DNA of 64,000 nucleotides from Amblyornis subalaris (taxonomy: Eukaryota; Chordata; Aves; Passeriformes; Ptilonorhynchidae), in the NCBI GenBank assembly GCA_018881555.1, contig JACAXG010000009.1:12361326-12425325 (forward strand), in the 5' to 3' direction. Under the pieces are notes generated by a model that saw nothing but the letters and a program-made list of their open reading frames with translations, was not told the origin of the DNA and made no database searches. Shown here one piece after another: positions 37,938 to 50,200 of this stretch. Every line of letters starts with the position of its first letter. The first letter of the stretch is position 1. The translations under genes were made by a program, and so were the position numbers.

Positions 37938-40385
37938 AATTGTACAGGTCATCTACTAAAAGCAGGCATTTTGGGCACAACATTGGGTAATGAATCTCAT
38001 GAACCATAGGATATTTGAAAAGTTTGAATTGATTTCCCAGGACAGCATAAAGAAAGCCAAGTGTGTCTTGTATAACAATTCTGCATCTGAGAAATTTGCT
38101 TGAGAACAGACTGCTGGAATCATTTCTTTCAGCTAACCCACAGAGCCCCACCTTGGCAAACAAAGCCACATACCAGTATCATGTATCCACTTTCCTTTGG
38201 AGATTCCACTTTAATGATTCTGTAGTAAATACCTTTGTATTTATTCATATCAGATATGAAAAAAGCACAGTGTTTCAGTAACTAACTGTCTTATAGAGGT
38301 GAGATGCACAAAATGTATTCAAATATGCAACCTCAATTAACCTTTTGCCTCACTTTGTGGACAAACCTATCTATAAAAAATGAGATCCCTCCACGATCAA
38401 AAGTCAGTTTTACAACTCCACATTGTTTGTGACTAGTTCCCTATATAAAGGAACATAACGAGAGGTGATCTTCATGAAGTACAATTCAAATTTAACTCAT
38501 TGTTATTCTTGATGTTCATTTCCTTAATATAAAAGCTACTGTAAAACTTCATATAGGAAAGCCCTGATTTTCCATTTTTTTAACCAAAATATGTTTATTT
38601 AAAATGTGGTATCGAGACTTCATTTATCTCAGAAAATACTGAAAAATGTAAGATAGCAAACAGAAAGACATAAAAATATTTCTCTGAGAGGCAGTACCTG
38701 TTTTGCTTTGGGTGCAGGCAAGTACAGCATGTAGTTTAGAAAAACACGATTAACATACATTCAACTATCTGTATACTGCAATATAAAACTGGAATTACTG
38801 TTGATAAAGTATCCATAGCCTTCCCAAAATTTGGTATGTATATTATTAATGAAATTTCTTTTCTTTATAATACTGTTCTGAAGAGTACAACTTTTTTTTC
38901 CCTCAACTCTTTCACAGAAACATGATCAGGGTATTGCATTCTCCGCTAGATGCTTTGTGAAAGCAAATATCAGGGATTACGACTCAGCAAGACAATTACA
39001 AACATTCTACATAAAAGTATAGGAAACCAACATCACAGGTACACTTCAGCAGTTCACATTCCTTCTACAGATTACACTTTCGATATGTAATCTGTTGGGG
39101 AAAATGAGTAGAAGGTGACAGTATCTTTTTTTCTCTCCTCTGACTACTTTAGAGCTAACATCAGCACACCAAAGCCCTGTTCAAATAAATCCTTTTCTTT
39201 TTGCAAAGTTTCATGTTCTGGGTCCTAAAGATATACTTTGTAAAACCTTCCTCCATTCAATGCTGAGCCCAAACACTTGTCTAGCTAACCAGCAGCACAA
39301 CAACAGGGCATATTCATACATGTAGAGTGAATTCAACTATCTCTTTTGAAAAATTTTACTTTTTAAGTCCATCTTGTGCCCAGTTCCCTATCAAGAGGAG
39401 AGATAAATACAATAAATAGAACAAGATATTCTTTATAAAGTCCCCAAACAAACAAAAACCCCATAAAACATATCCCAAGCCCCCAAAACAACATGAACAC
39501 CACTCCAAATGTCTTGAATATGAATAGGATTTTTCCCCTTGCTTCCTTAAGAACACTGATTTAAGCAGGCACACTACATTACAGATATTCCAGTTTAATT
39601 CACTTGTAGGCAGGAATTAATATTTATCATTTGTTTTCATCACCTTAGACAGATTTGGACCTACCGTTTTAAGCACTGATCCATGGGAATTGCTGTTTTT
39701 TGAAGGGACACTTTTTGAAGTAAAGTAGCTGGATGGAGAAAAGCAAGTCAGGACTGCCCCTGCAGCTTCAACCTGCCGTGGATAGTTTTCTTCCTTGGAA
39801 TCTTTTGACAAAAGCCAGAACACAACCTGATTTATTAATGTAGCAAAGTCATTACAATTCAGAGCTAAAAATGTTATTGGACTTCCCTCCAGCTAGTGCT
39901 GTTTAAGCAAGCCTTTAAAAAGCAATTTAATTCCATTCCACAAAGTCAAATTTCCTGCACAGATAATTGGTTTTCATTGTATGTATAAAATGCTGCAACG
40001 AAGCCAATAAGTCAAACTATATCTTTTCTTAGAGTTATATTTATCAGTGAAAGACTGACCTGCTTTTGACAGAATTGTATTGTCTCTGTTTTTCTACTGT
40101 TACCCTGAAATCTTTCTGTTAATAACATGAGCACACACTATAGTAGAATTTACCAATATACTATGAAATCTGAATATAATCAAGAATTCTTTTGGTCTCT
40201 CACATTTATAGCCAAATAACTTCACGCTGTCAGCTGTCATAGACTAAATCTTCATACATAAACTTATTGAATAAGAGTTAAAACATTCACACTGTTTTGA
40301 GAACTTGAAACAGTCAGAAAGTACTTGCCTGGCTTGGGTCATTAACAGTATATTTTAAAACTGCCATACTAAAATATTAAAACCT
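37938..40385. other. AT-rich non-coding stretch
   Basis: No gene is recognised. A nested inverted repeat lies at 39061-39115: CAGATTAC (39068-39075) pairs with GTAATCTG (39087-39094), and CCTTCTAC (39061-39068) pairs with GTAGAAGG (39108-39115). The rest is ordinary AT-rich sequence with short chance frames. Confidence 0.55.
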
Positions 40386-40389
40386 GGTT

Positions 40390-40417
40390 TTGTGTGTGTG
40401 TGTGTATATATATATAG
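40390..40417 (+). repeat. Compound (TG)n(TA)n microsatellite
   Basis: Seven TG units run directly into about six TA units, followed by near-symmetrical AGATGTATCTATATAA. This is direct sequence evidence of a compound dinucleotide repeat, likely to vary in length between individuals. Confidence 0.9.
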
Positions 40418-40770
40418 ATGTATCTATATAAAATATACATTAATATGCATTACCAATGGGCATGTTTATATTCCAAGAGCCTGGGAACAACAGTGCTCTT
40501 CAGAGCATCTTGAAACATCAGACTTGGAAAGCTTGCACACTAATTACAGCACAACAACAAAACAAAGCAATCCAAGAGCTATCAAAGTTGGAAATNCAAA
40601 AATAGGCATGAAATTTTTCTATAATTAAAAAACTTCACAAAACCCCACACTCATTCAAATCTTGTTTAGAGCAGATACTTATAACTAAAAAAAATCTTCC
40701 ATCTCAAGCAACCAAATGCAATAAAAATACTTACCGGATATCTTGCCTTGCTTTGAATTCACGTATTTAT

Positions 40771-40799
40771 ATTTTCTTTCTTTTTTCTTTTCTTTTCTT
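40771..40799 (+). repeat. Pyrimidine (TTTTC)n tract
   Basis: This is a polypyrimidine tract of repeated TTTC and TTTTC units just downstream, on the minus strand, of the TAA that closes the candidate exon at 40822. On the minus strand it reads as a GAAAA purine tract. No AATAAA signal is visible close by. Confidence 0.8.
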
Positions 40800-40821
40800 A
40801 ATAAGACAAAGAGATTCAAAT

Positions 40822-41076
40822 TTAAAAGCTGTATTCATTACTGTCCTCCTGCTCCCGCAGCTCTTCAGTTGTAGGTACAGAGGAGCTTGGCTGGTATTGT
40901 TTTGAGATAAAGAGAATGGCCCATGTGAGCCAAGATACTCTGTACTGTCTGATGATCTCTGCAGTGCTCTTAAACTCCTCCACCAAGACAGGTATTTTTT
41001 TGCTGTCTGTTGTCCAAACAGGTTCATCAGAGCTCTTACAGCCACCTTCATTTTTCAGTTGTGGAGGCCCTATGTG
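40822..41076 (-). CDS. Possible last coding exon of an unrecognised gene
   Basis: This is the only frame in the window that reads like coding sequence. On the minus strand, a 15-base pyrimidine-rich tract ending TCTCAG abuts 41077. It is followed by 84 codons in a single frame, then TAA at 40824-40822. Codons mostly begin with a purine and the set is varied and rich in charged residues, unlike the low-complexity frames elsewhere. The product would begin HIGPPQLKNEGG, have a Glu/Lys-rich middle with a short hydrophobic run (WLTWAILFI), and end in an acidic tail (EELREQEDSNEYSF). The frame stays open up to a TGA near 41210, and another acceptor-like CAG lies at about 41137. I see no poly(A) signal nearby, no partner exon, and no family I recognise. 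A chance frame remains possible. Confidence 0.3.
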   Translation of the reverse strand, partial: HIGPPQLKNEGGCKSSDEPVWTTDSKKIPVLVEEFKSTAEIIRQYRVSWLTWAILFISKQYQPSSSVPTTEELREQEDSNEYSF

Positions 41077-41290
41077 CTGAGAGGAGAGAGATTTCTTTCT
41101 CTCAGTATTTATTTGCTTTTGGATTGGAGGAAGAGGCTGAGAGATTTTCAATTTGAGATCAAAGACAAGTGCATGCAATGGGACGAAACACAGTTTTCTC
41201 AATTGTGCTCAGAATAGTAGTCCCTGAGTTCCCACATTCAGCACTCTCAACTCTATAAGCTTCCAGGGTAAAAAAGATGGATAGTTATAT

Positions 41291-41330
41291 ATACACATGC
41301 ACACAGANGCACACAGACGCACACACACAT
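41291..41330 (+). repeat. Imperfect CA-rich microsatellite
   Basis: An interrupted (CA)n tract with ACACAGACGC-type steps contains one N at 41308. It may be a slippage-prone site, and the N may reflect that ambiguity. Confidence 0.8.
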
Positions 41331-41429
41331 ATTTTAAATATATTAGTTTTCCCCCTTGCAGCACTGCAGTCTCTCTATTGTCAAATAATAACTGTATCTG
41401 AAAAGAAAGCACTTAATAAGGCTAAGGTC

Positions 41430-41690
41430 AGACTGCTTAGACTTGGCATTTGCTGCGATAACAAATCAGAGATGATAGCATCGTACAGATTTATGAATTT
41501 TTTGCCCCCGCAGTCACAAACATCAGACGTTTACTTTATAAAGAAAGCTTTTAGATTCTTCCTGCAGTTTCCATAGTGATTTCATTTTTTCCCTTTTATC
41601 ACAGATTGGCTGAAGTACTGCTACCCTTTGTGCTTTAAAAGGCTTGTGCTACCAACTGTCGATATAAAGGCACTGTAGCTAAAGCACACA
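41430..41690. promoter_or_regulatory. CpG-retaining patch upstream of the candidate exon
   Basis: About five CpGs persist here (GCTGCGATAA, CATCGTACAG, CCCCCGCAGT, CAGACGTTTA and CTGTCGATAT). A half-palindromic X-box-like GTTTCCATAG lies near 41565. On the minus strand this lies a few hundred bases upstream of the possible exon at 40822-41076, so on that reading it would be intronic. Conserved function is inferred from composition only. Confidence 0.18.
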
Positions 41691-44637
41691 TGCAACACAA
41701 ACTGTCAAAAATAATTGAAATAGATAAATACTGGCTGAAAAAGGTTTTGGTATTTTCTCTGCTTGTCCTGAAGAGTACTGTAGAATAGTATTTCATCTGA
41801 ATAAACGTAATTAATTTGAGCCAACCATACTTCTGTTCCGTTTCCCATAACCTAAGATACTTCTATTAGTGCACTTGTCACACAAAAAATTAATTTCTTC
41901 ATAAAAAGCTTTAATACAGCCTACATCAAGCAAAACGTCTATGTTTGTTAGATATAAATGAAAGCACTTTCATTAATTTTTTGAATCTTCTAAAGATATT
42001 GCTTAGGCCAATGATATTCTTCCTCTTTCTAAGAAGTTTATTCTTTTAGAGAACATGATGGTTTAAGGAACAATTACACTGTTTCTGGCAAAGCAAATAC
42101 TCTCTCTTGCTGGAAAGATAACCACCTTTCAAACTAAGCCTTCAAGGATTAGTTTCTGTTTAACCCCTCACTAAACAAATGAGACCATCATCTTCTCAAC
42201 AAAACAGAACTCAGCTAAGTAAACACCTCTATTCAGGTTATCATTCTTTTAAAAACGTAGTCTTTAGATTGGAAGAATGCAAGCACATATTTCCCTACCC
42301 CTTTTTCAACCAGCTTAATAGAAACTGGGTGTGTGGTTAACCCCAGCCATTTACTTCACTCTCATGAGTGAGAAATGGTCTTCTTCTATACTTGTGAGTG
42401 AGAAATGGTCTAACTTATTCAAAATACTGAATACTGAGACAAATATACTACAAAAGCTTTTCCAGCTGGAAATTTTCCAGGTGACTATAAAATTGAGTTT
42501 TCTTATTTTCATACAAAAATGGCAAAGTTAATACAAAATTCAGAGGGAGAAAGATCTTAAAAGCCTACAGAATACAGCAAAGTTTAACAGATATTTTAAT
42601 TTAGGAGAAAAAAAAAAAAAGAGAGAAAAACCAGACAACTTCCTTTTGGATGCGTTTATGTCAATTAATTATTTATTTATTTCCAAACAGGTTATCTACA
42701 GAAAGCTACCAAACTCCCTATTTTATTGTCATCTATTTATACAGGGAATTATACAACTGACTTTTGCTGTTGGGATATTGAAATCAATAGGCATTCACAT
42801 CCACTAAATGAGCACTAACTGTCAGCCTAAAGTATGTTAATACTTACAATAAAGTTTATTGGAAAAAAGAATTTGCAGCAAGGTGTAAGTGAAGGACTAA
42901 ATGTAAATAAAAAGCTGACAATTACTAAGATTATGCTGATTACTGACATACTCCACAAGTGGTCCTAGCCAAAACTGGTAAAAACAGATGTAGCAGTTTT
43001 TGGAAAGATGCAGAGACAGCTGATGCTGCCCTGGGACAAGAGGGTGGGCTATATGAGCTCCCAAAAGTCCTGCTACCACTTTGCAAGCAGCCACTAACCT
43101 GTACCTTGTAGAAAACCCAACAGAATGTGAACCTACACTTCATACCTATTTTCCACCAGAACCATCTCAAGGGCCATTTAACCACCAAATTAAGCACTGT
43201 GTTCAAGTAATCAACATTATCTGACTCATGATGATAAATAGTGTCTTTGTTCAGATTTTTCATGCATTTGAAAAAAAACAAACCCATAGCATGCATTAGT
43301 GACTAGAACCCTGATTTTCCAATAGGATTATGACTTTACACACTCCCTATTTCAAACGTTACAGTTATTTTAAAATCCTGCATGCACACATACCTCAACA
43401 CAAACCCGAATCACTGAGGAGAATTTCTATGCAACAAGGGGGAAATGCTGTTACTTAAAAATAACTACTCATCAATAAAAAAAAAAATGAAAAGGTTTTT
43501 TTCTGAAGGAGTAAGGATAAGAAATCTGTCTTTTACAAAGCAAAAATCACTGAAGTCAGTTTCATCCTACCTAGAAACACTAAATCATGTTCTTACAGTA
43601 CTTTATTTTCAAACTTTACATATATAAGAAATTCAAATGGTTTCTGCAAGATTCACAAGGTAACCGACTTTCTCAGGTTTGTATAAAACTGTTGAATTTA
43701 TCCACAGTCTTTCCCTAAGCCAAGGAACCCTCAGGAAATTACGTTTTTAGAAGGAAAACACAAACTGAGTGGGGTTTTTTAACTGTTAGGGACTAAACAG
43801 GGCATTTGAAATGAAGAGTTGAGTAACAGTGTACGTTAAAAAAAGAAATTCATGCTTCTTTGCACACAGCTCTGAATATTCTCCTTGGAGAAAACTCTTA
43901 AATACAGCAGGAATGTGCTAACTAAAGTAAGTAAATATTTGTTGCTATACTCTTTTAGTTAAATCTCTTTTAATATAAATGATTCTTCAGCCATGCAGCT
44001 GATGGGCATCCAGGACATTCACTCATTCTCTTTATCAAATAAGAAAAATAGGTCAAGCTCAGAATGTGAAAATCCTTCCTCCTGTCACACTCCACAGGTA
44101 GACCTCATGCAGACACTGTTTGTCTTTCAGCTTAGGCAGTAGAGGCCAATACTTTTAGATATCAAATTTATTAATTAAAATTCATAGCAAAAAAAAAAAA
44201 ATCTTCAGAGAATTCTCCTTCCTCAACAGTTCTTCAGCAATGAGACCCTTTTTCTCATTCTCTGGATTAGAGTGGGAAGGGGTGGAGAAGCAGAGTATAT
44301 AGCTAAAGAAACAGACTATGTAATTATTGGTTTCCACATGTCAGCCTGCACATTACCCCACAAAAGAAATGAAAAATACTTCTGAACACATAGGGAGGGA
44401 TCATATTCTCCTCCAAAAGATAAAAGAAACATCCTTTGTTTCATTCACATAGTGGTTTCTTAATTTTTCCTTCTGGGGAAAATAATTTGCTGCTTTCTCT
44501 GATTTTCCAAAACCATCTTCCACACAAAGTGTGTTTAATCAAAGACTGAAAATCTGCAACCTACCGTGAGACATGAACTACAAAATCTTTTAAAATTTAC
44601 AGTCCTAGTTCAATCAGTCAAAAACTCTGAAGTCTTA
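41691..44637. other. AT-rich non-coding stretch
   Basis: No gene was found. A 17-bp perfect direct repeat with a 30-base period lies at 42365-42381 and 42395-42411. An A/GA tract lies at 42607-42628, an (ATTT)n run at 42667-42682 and an A-run at 44189-44201. The 118-codon minus frame at 42940-43296 is judged to be chance. Confidence 0.55.
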
Positions 44638-44889
44638 AATCATAGAATATCTCAAATTGCAAGGGACCCATAAGGATCATCAAGTCCAGCTCACTGCTCC
44701 TCAGAGGACTATCTATAACTAAATCGTATGACCAAGAGCTTCATCCAAATGTTGCTTGAACTCTATCAGGCTTGGTGTTATGACAACTTCCCAGGGAAGC
44801 CTCTTCCAGTGATCAAACACCTTTTCCTAATGCTCACTCTGAACTTCTCCTCATGCATTTTCATTCCATTTCCTCATGTCTAAATGAAC
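44638..44889 (-). mobile_element. 5'-truncated CR1 LINE fragment (3' end)
   Basis: Read on the minus strand, the copy ends in the CR1 3' terminus: a GATGATCCTTATGGGTCCC step, then a divergent lead-in, then ATATTCTATGATT. Upstream it keeps the usual order of the avian CR1 3' part: a 'gaggaaatggaatgaa' block, 'attaggaaaaggt', a 'cactggaagaggcttccctgggaag' block, 'caccaagcctgatagagttcaa' and an 'agtcctctgaggagcag' block. CR1 is the main LINE of birds. Copies are normally 5'-truncated and carry no intact reverse transcriptase, as here. Divergence from the remembered pattern is moderate, so this is an old, inactive copy. The 5' limit (44889) is approximate. Confidence 0.85.
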
Positions 44890-47055
44890 TCCCGATTTAT
44901 TTACCCACCAGCTCTAGAAGCCGGTAGTGTACTTTCTATCTGTCAGAATCAAAGCCAGTAGCGTCAGGAATTCCCTGTCTAAGGTATCCATCATTTCCTG
45001 AGAAAGAGCAACTAAAGATCTCCTGAGATCTTGAAATACATATTTGGAAAGAAAAATAAGGCAGCCTTTTAGAGTATCTTTAGGATCACAAAGGTACTTC
45101 CTTTGTATGGTAAGAGGAGTCTAAGAAGTCACTTGTTTCCTAAAAAGAAAAGAAAAACCAAAGTACAGGAGGTGGACCATGAAGTGTCATTCAGTCATTC
45201 AGAGGCAGTTTGAAGCTCCTAAAGTTAAACACTCACTTCCTTTGGGTCAGTGTTAGAGAAAACAGAAGTGCTTTGCTGCTTTGTTTTCAGCAACATCTCA
45301 ACCTGCTAAAATATGCAGATATAAAACCATTTGCTGGAAATCTTCCTTAATGAATGAAAGCATCAGATGCATCTAGAGGAGTGCCAGCTCTGAATCAAGG
45401 ACAAAACTAACTGCTTATGACAGTTCAGCAGAAAATTTGCACACAGATTTTTCCCTTCAAATAGATGGAGAGAGAGAACTGTGCTACACAGAAAATCCTC
45501 AAACATATTTCGTTCTTCATTGTAAAAAGACTGTTTTCAGGGATTGCAAATTTTTGCTAGAAGACAACTAACCTGAATTCCATTACTGTTGTACCTAACA
45601 ACTGCACCAGAGTACAAGGGCACCATCTCGCCACTGGAAATAAACAACTAACCACCAAGAGAGAAATCCTTTTTAAGCCATGTCTGTTTGAACATGGGTG
45701 TGTGCTTATGAATGACTACTTCTGTACATGCATTTGGCACAGCTGTGAATGCAACTATATGAAGTTACTGCAATGCATGCAGTGAAAACAACCACCACCA
45801 CCACCAATTTTGGCACATCAGCAAGTACAGTCAGATTAAACCGTTGTTTGAAGGATTAAGATGAAGGGAACTGTGGCAGGGTTTATTTTATTGTTTTCTA
45901 TATATTGTGGTGTATTTACACAGGCAAGTTCAAAAATGTTCCTAACTATGAAAACATACATTAAAACAAGATTTATTATGATTCTTTGCTTCTGGGAGAA
46001 ACCCAGAGCCTTGACATGAACCCCAAGGATGAGATGATTTTTAACACTAACGAAGAAGCTTACATTGTAGCAAAAGGATGACACTTGCAACCACATTTCT
46101 ATCATGGAGCTTTAGACAACCTCTAGATTGGAAGAAGTCATGGGAGGAACTTTCTCAGAGTCCCTTACTAAAGTAAGGTTAATTTTAATTAGATACCACA
46201 ACAGCAAGAAGTGGCCTAAAGAAAAAGTGTAAGAGCAGTATTTAGAGAAAAAGGAAAATCACATCAAACCACACACACACACAGAGCTAACTTTACAATA
46301 GACATAAAGTTTCTGTAGAAAGTCCCTCCTACTGTTCTCTAAACTTCGCAGAACACATATTGTTTCTTGGATTTATGCTGCATATTTTAATTTTATTGAT
46401 AGAATTTTCCAGCAATATCTCTGACATATATTAAAAAAGTGGGATCTCTTTGCAGCAGATTTGAAACAAAAAGAGAAAACAAAGAAATGCAATGCTTATC
46501 TTCCAAGGAATTCTGATTAATGGATTAAACATGATAAGGCACAAATCCAGGAACCCCAAAACTCCCAATATTTTACTCTCTGCTCTTCCAACTTGGAAAA
46601 ACAGAATCCATTTCCACTGTGTAATTTATTTTTACTTATGAAATGTTGAAAGAATGCCANACGAATGTGATTTTAAATGATGCTCTTTCTTTATACTGGA
46701 GTCTGAAGAAAATCATTTAGGAAAATATCTGCAGAAAAACATTTTACATATGGTAATACAATAACAACCATATATTCTTCAGAAGAAGAAGACCTGTACA
46801 ATATTTGCATTTCAAAGACAGGCATTCAAGAAAACTCTGATAATGTGCACAGCTCTGTGAGTTTTATGCAAGTACAAGTTAGCTTTTTATTAAGAAGAAG
46901 CATAAGTGTTTTCAAGAGTTATTTTGTTAAATCCCTTATTAAATTCAGGAGAGGCTTTGTGAAAATCTAAGGTAGTCAATACTGAACCCTAGCTCATAAA
47001 GCTCTGAATTAAGATCCAAACTTGATCATTTTAGAAAGCAATAGATCTTTTAAAA
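44890..47055. other. AT-rich non-coding stretch
   Basis: No gene was found. An (ACC)n tract lies at 45790-45807 and a short CA run at 46270-46282. One N lies at 46660. Frames here are short and unsupported. Confidence 0.55.
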
Positions 47056-47057
47056 TA

Positions 47058-47215
47058 ATACTTAGCATTTATTACCGACACTAATTAAGCTTCAACATGC
47101 CTGTGAGGCAGGCAAGTAAAACTTCATTTTACAGACAAGAACATTTAGAGCAGACAGAAAGGTTATGTACATTGTCACTGATTAGAAAGAAAAATCTCTG
47201 ACCCATAGTTGGAAT
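47058..47215 (-). mobile_element. MIR-type SINE fragment
   Basis: On the + strand the segment reads like the complement of a MIR element: 'cctgtgaggcaggcaagta', then 'cattttacagacaagaaca', then a 'gagcagacagaaaggtta' block followed by 'tgtacattgtcac' and a decayed 'ctgacccatagttggaattc'. These correspond in order to the MIR core and its tRNA-related head. The element therefore lies on the minus strand. MIRs are ancient tRNA-derived SINEs mobilised by L2-type LINEs and are present as old remnants in birds. The family pattern is from memory, and a similarity search would settle it. The frame starting at 47209 begins at its edge and is not a gene. Confidence 0.6.
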
Positions 47216-50200
47216 TCTTTGAGCAAATTGTGAGCACATTTCACGCTGTCAAGTTCCTCCTGCAACAACTTACACAGTTTGCATTAAGCATGAAACAAGA
47301 AAAGTTAGACAAATACAGAAATGTGAACATAAACCAAAAAATACTCCAGACAAATAATATCAGAAATGGTCAACAGCATGCCTGTCTTACTTCCACTTCC
47401 TCAGAGTTGAAAGAAATACAAAGGTGGAAGGGATACAGGGAGACATACATAAGTATTAAAAATCATAAAAATGCTGAATCCTGTCTAGATACATCCAAGG
47501 ACTTGAGGATAATTTTTCTTATTGGAGTTCTGTGATTACCTGTCAAGGGTAAGAGACAGCAGAGAAGTGCCCACAGAAGTGATGTTGGATTCTAGTGAGT
47601 AGAAAAATAACCTTCAGGGAACTAGTTTGCTTTTTTCTGAAGCAAAGCAGAAGGCATTTGGTGTTCTCTTGGACAGAAAGAACAATCTATTTGTGGTGTT
47701 TGTTCCCATCTGAAAGAGTGACTTGATTACTAAGTCTTTCCAAAGTCAGCTGCATGAAGAGCTCCTCCTGTTGTTAACTTCATCAGGATGTACCCTGTTT
47801 AGTGCACACACTGCTGCAGAAGTGATGGGCAGGTGAATGTGCCACTTTCAATGACAGATGGCCTCTGAGATGAAGGATCTGAAATACACTCCATTGTGGC
47901 AATTTATGTAACACACCCACAGTGGTGCTGTGCAGGAAAGAAAAGATTTAAATGTTAGTATGACAACTCTATTTAAATTCTTTTATATACAACCAGATCT
48001 CCACTTGTATGCAAAGCTAAACATAGTTAAGATTAACTAAATTCTTTAACATGTTTAAAAGACATCATTGTGTAGAAGGATTGCAAGAACTGGTGTTCAA
48101 TAAAACATGGGCAATCACCTCTAACTCTACCTTCAGCCCCACGCTGTCTCCCAAAGAAGTCTTATACTCAGCGTGGCAAAACAGAACTATAGAACTGGAA
48201 ACAAACAAACAAACAAACAAACTCATAAGGCATCTCAGGTCTTACATGTCCAACAGTGTCCCAAAAGAGTGCCTTGAAGGTTGATATCGTAGTATCTGAA
48301 AAGTGCAGAGACCTGACAAAGTCTTGGGTCTTCATAAAATTAGAGAGACTCAACCTCCAAAGAATCTGTAGACAGTCTGTTGGTCTTCTCAGGTAAAGTG
48401 GTTTTTGTTTCAACGTATTCACATATACTTAGGATTTAGAATCAAGAAGGAAATGTCTGGGTTTTTTCTAAAGAAAATTGAATCTTTTAATAACCTACAA
48501 CAATTTCTTGTGTTAAAGATATGGACTCATTTACACCACAATCATTAAATATGTCAGGCAAAGTAAAGGGATGAAATGACAAAGTTCTGTATGGACTAAT
48601 AAAACTCAAAGTGGAAACAGGAATTTCTGTATGGATTTTGATTAAACCAAATCCCAGAAAGCAAGTCTCGTGCTAAAATATACTTCCCACCTCCTTAGGG
48701 CTGTTGCCATTGTCTCTCTTGCCTCTCTCTTACATTCGTCAGGAGAGCAAAATAACCAGAATGTATAAACACCACACTGAACCAAGAGAACTTGAAAGTT
48801 TACAATTCTAGCATGCTAAAAGGCAAATTAACATAATTTAAGACCAAGATAATTTAACTTTTCTCATACACTTGTTTCTTTGTTTGTTTAAATGACAGCT
48901 GNTTCATTTCCTCATTTGGTGGAAGGACTTTCAAAGAAGGCAGCAGCATACTGAGAACATAATCAAAGCCTTCAGCAAATTTGAAGTAACTGGCCCGCCT
49001 AGGCAACGTGCATGGAGTTTGTAAAATAAACACCAAGTAGTTTGTTGATGTCAAGACACAGAGAGCTCTTCCACAGCTACAGAGAGCATGATTCCTTAAT
49101 TTGGTCAAAATTAATACAGAGAAACAGTGAGCAACACTGACCACCTGAAGGAGCGGAGGAATAGCATGACACACAGCACAGTCCCTCTCTGGGTCATATT
49201 AAGACAGTACTCCCTTGATACAAGGAATATTTCCTTCAGCCCAGGCTTTGTGATATTTCAAGGCTAGGATTTGAAACACGGTTCAAGGGTAGCCTGAATC
49301 TGACAAATCCTGACTCTCAAACTGTTGCTTATGCCTCTAAATTAGTAGCAATTCAAAATCTTCTCTCAATATTACTCGAAAAAAGCCTAAATGAGATTAC
49401 CACTCTTCTGTATTGATACTTGTATATTCTGAAGAAGATTAATGTCTCAGCTTTATATTACATTTGTATTCTATGTACTCATTCCATGGAAATAATGCAT
49501 TAAGTAGTTAGCATATAATATGGCTGCATATCAGCCAAGCATGTATCCTACTCTCAGCATTGGCTTCCGACATTAACATTATTGCTAGACACTGAAAAGA
49601 TTAACTACGTAAGTGAAATATTCTCCGTANCCTTAAAATGATCATAACAGATCTACACCGTATCTTCAAATTGCTTTTCAAAGCCTGGTTTCTATTTTTA
49701 TAATCAATTTCCTAACTAAACCACATTCGTCATTATGAAAACAAATCAAGTCATACACACATTTTTGTCTCCTTGTGACAGACATTGCTTGAGAAAGGAA
49801 CAACTAGTTTCATCCTCCAGTAAACAGCTGGTATCCTTAGATAAGAAAATTTCTGCACACAGCCAAGCTTCTAACATTGTGAAAAAATGATGCAGTAGAA
49901 AGAAAAAGACAACAGAAGTCCCAAGTGCTTACATGAGACAACATAATTTATAACCAATATTCATGGCATAACTTAATCATCACTTTTTTTTTTTTGTATT
50001 CTGTCACTAAACTGCAACCACAGCTTCCTTTGGCATCATTGGATTTGTTGCTGGGAAAACAAAAGGCATCACAACAGGAAATATTTTTCTTTTAGTATAA
50101 GCAAATCAGAGGAAAATGATTGAAGGATAAACTTATGCAATAACTAAGGTTCGATATGTGACAGTTCACTCTTCATGACTCAGTCATAAGATCTGCAAGT

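Noticed and set aside
42940..43296. 118-codon open frame on the minus strand
   Set aside because: Aromatic- and Ser/Cys-rich translation with no recognisable domain, overlapping another minus-strand frame. It lacks acceptor and donor signals.
47209..47535. 108-codon open frame on the plus strand
   Set aside because: It begins at the edge of the MIR-like SINE, has Lys/Asn/Ile-rich AT-driven composition, and shows no domain.
48854..49174. 106-codon open frame on the minus strand
   Set aside because: It runs through an N at 48902 and has no splice support. The translation is not recognised.
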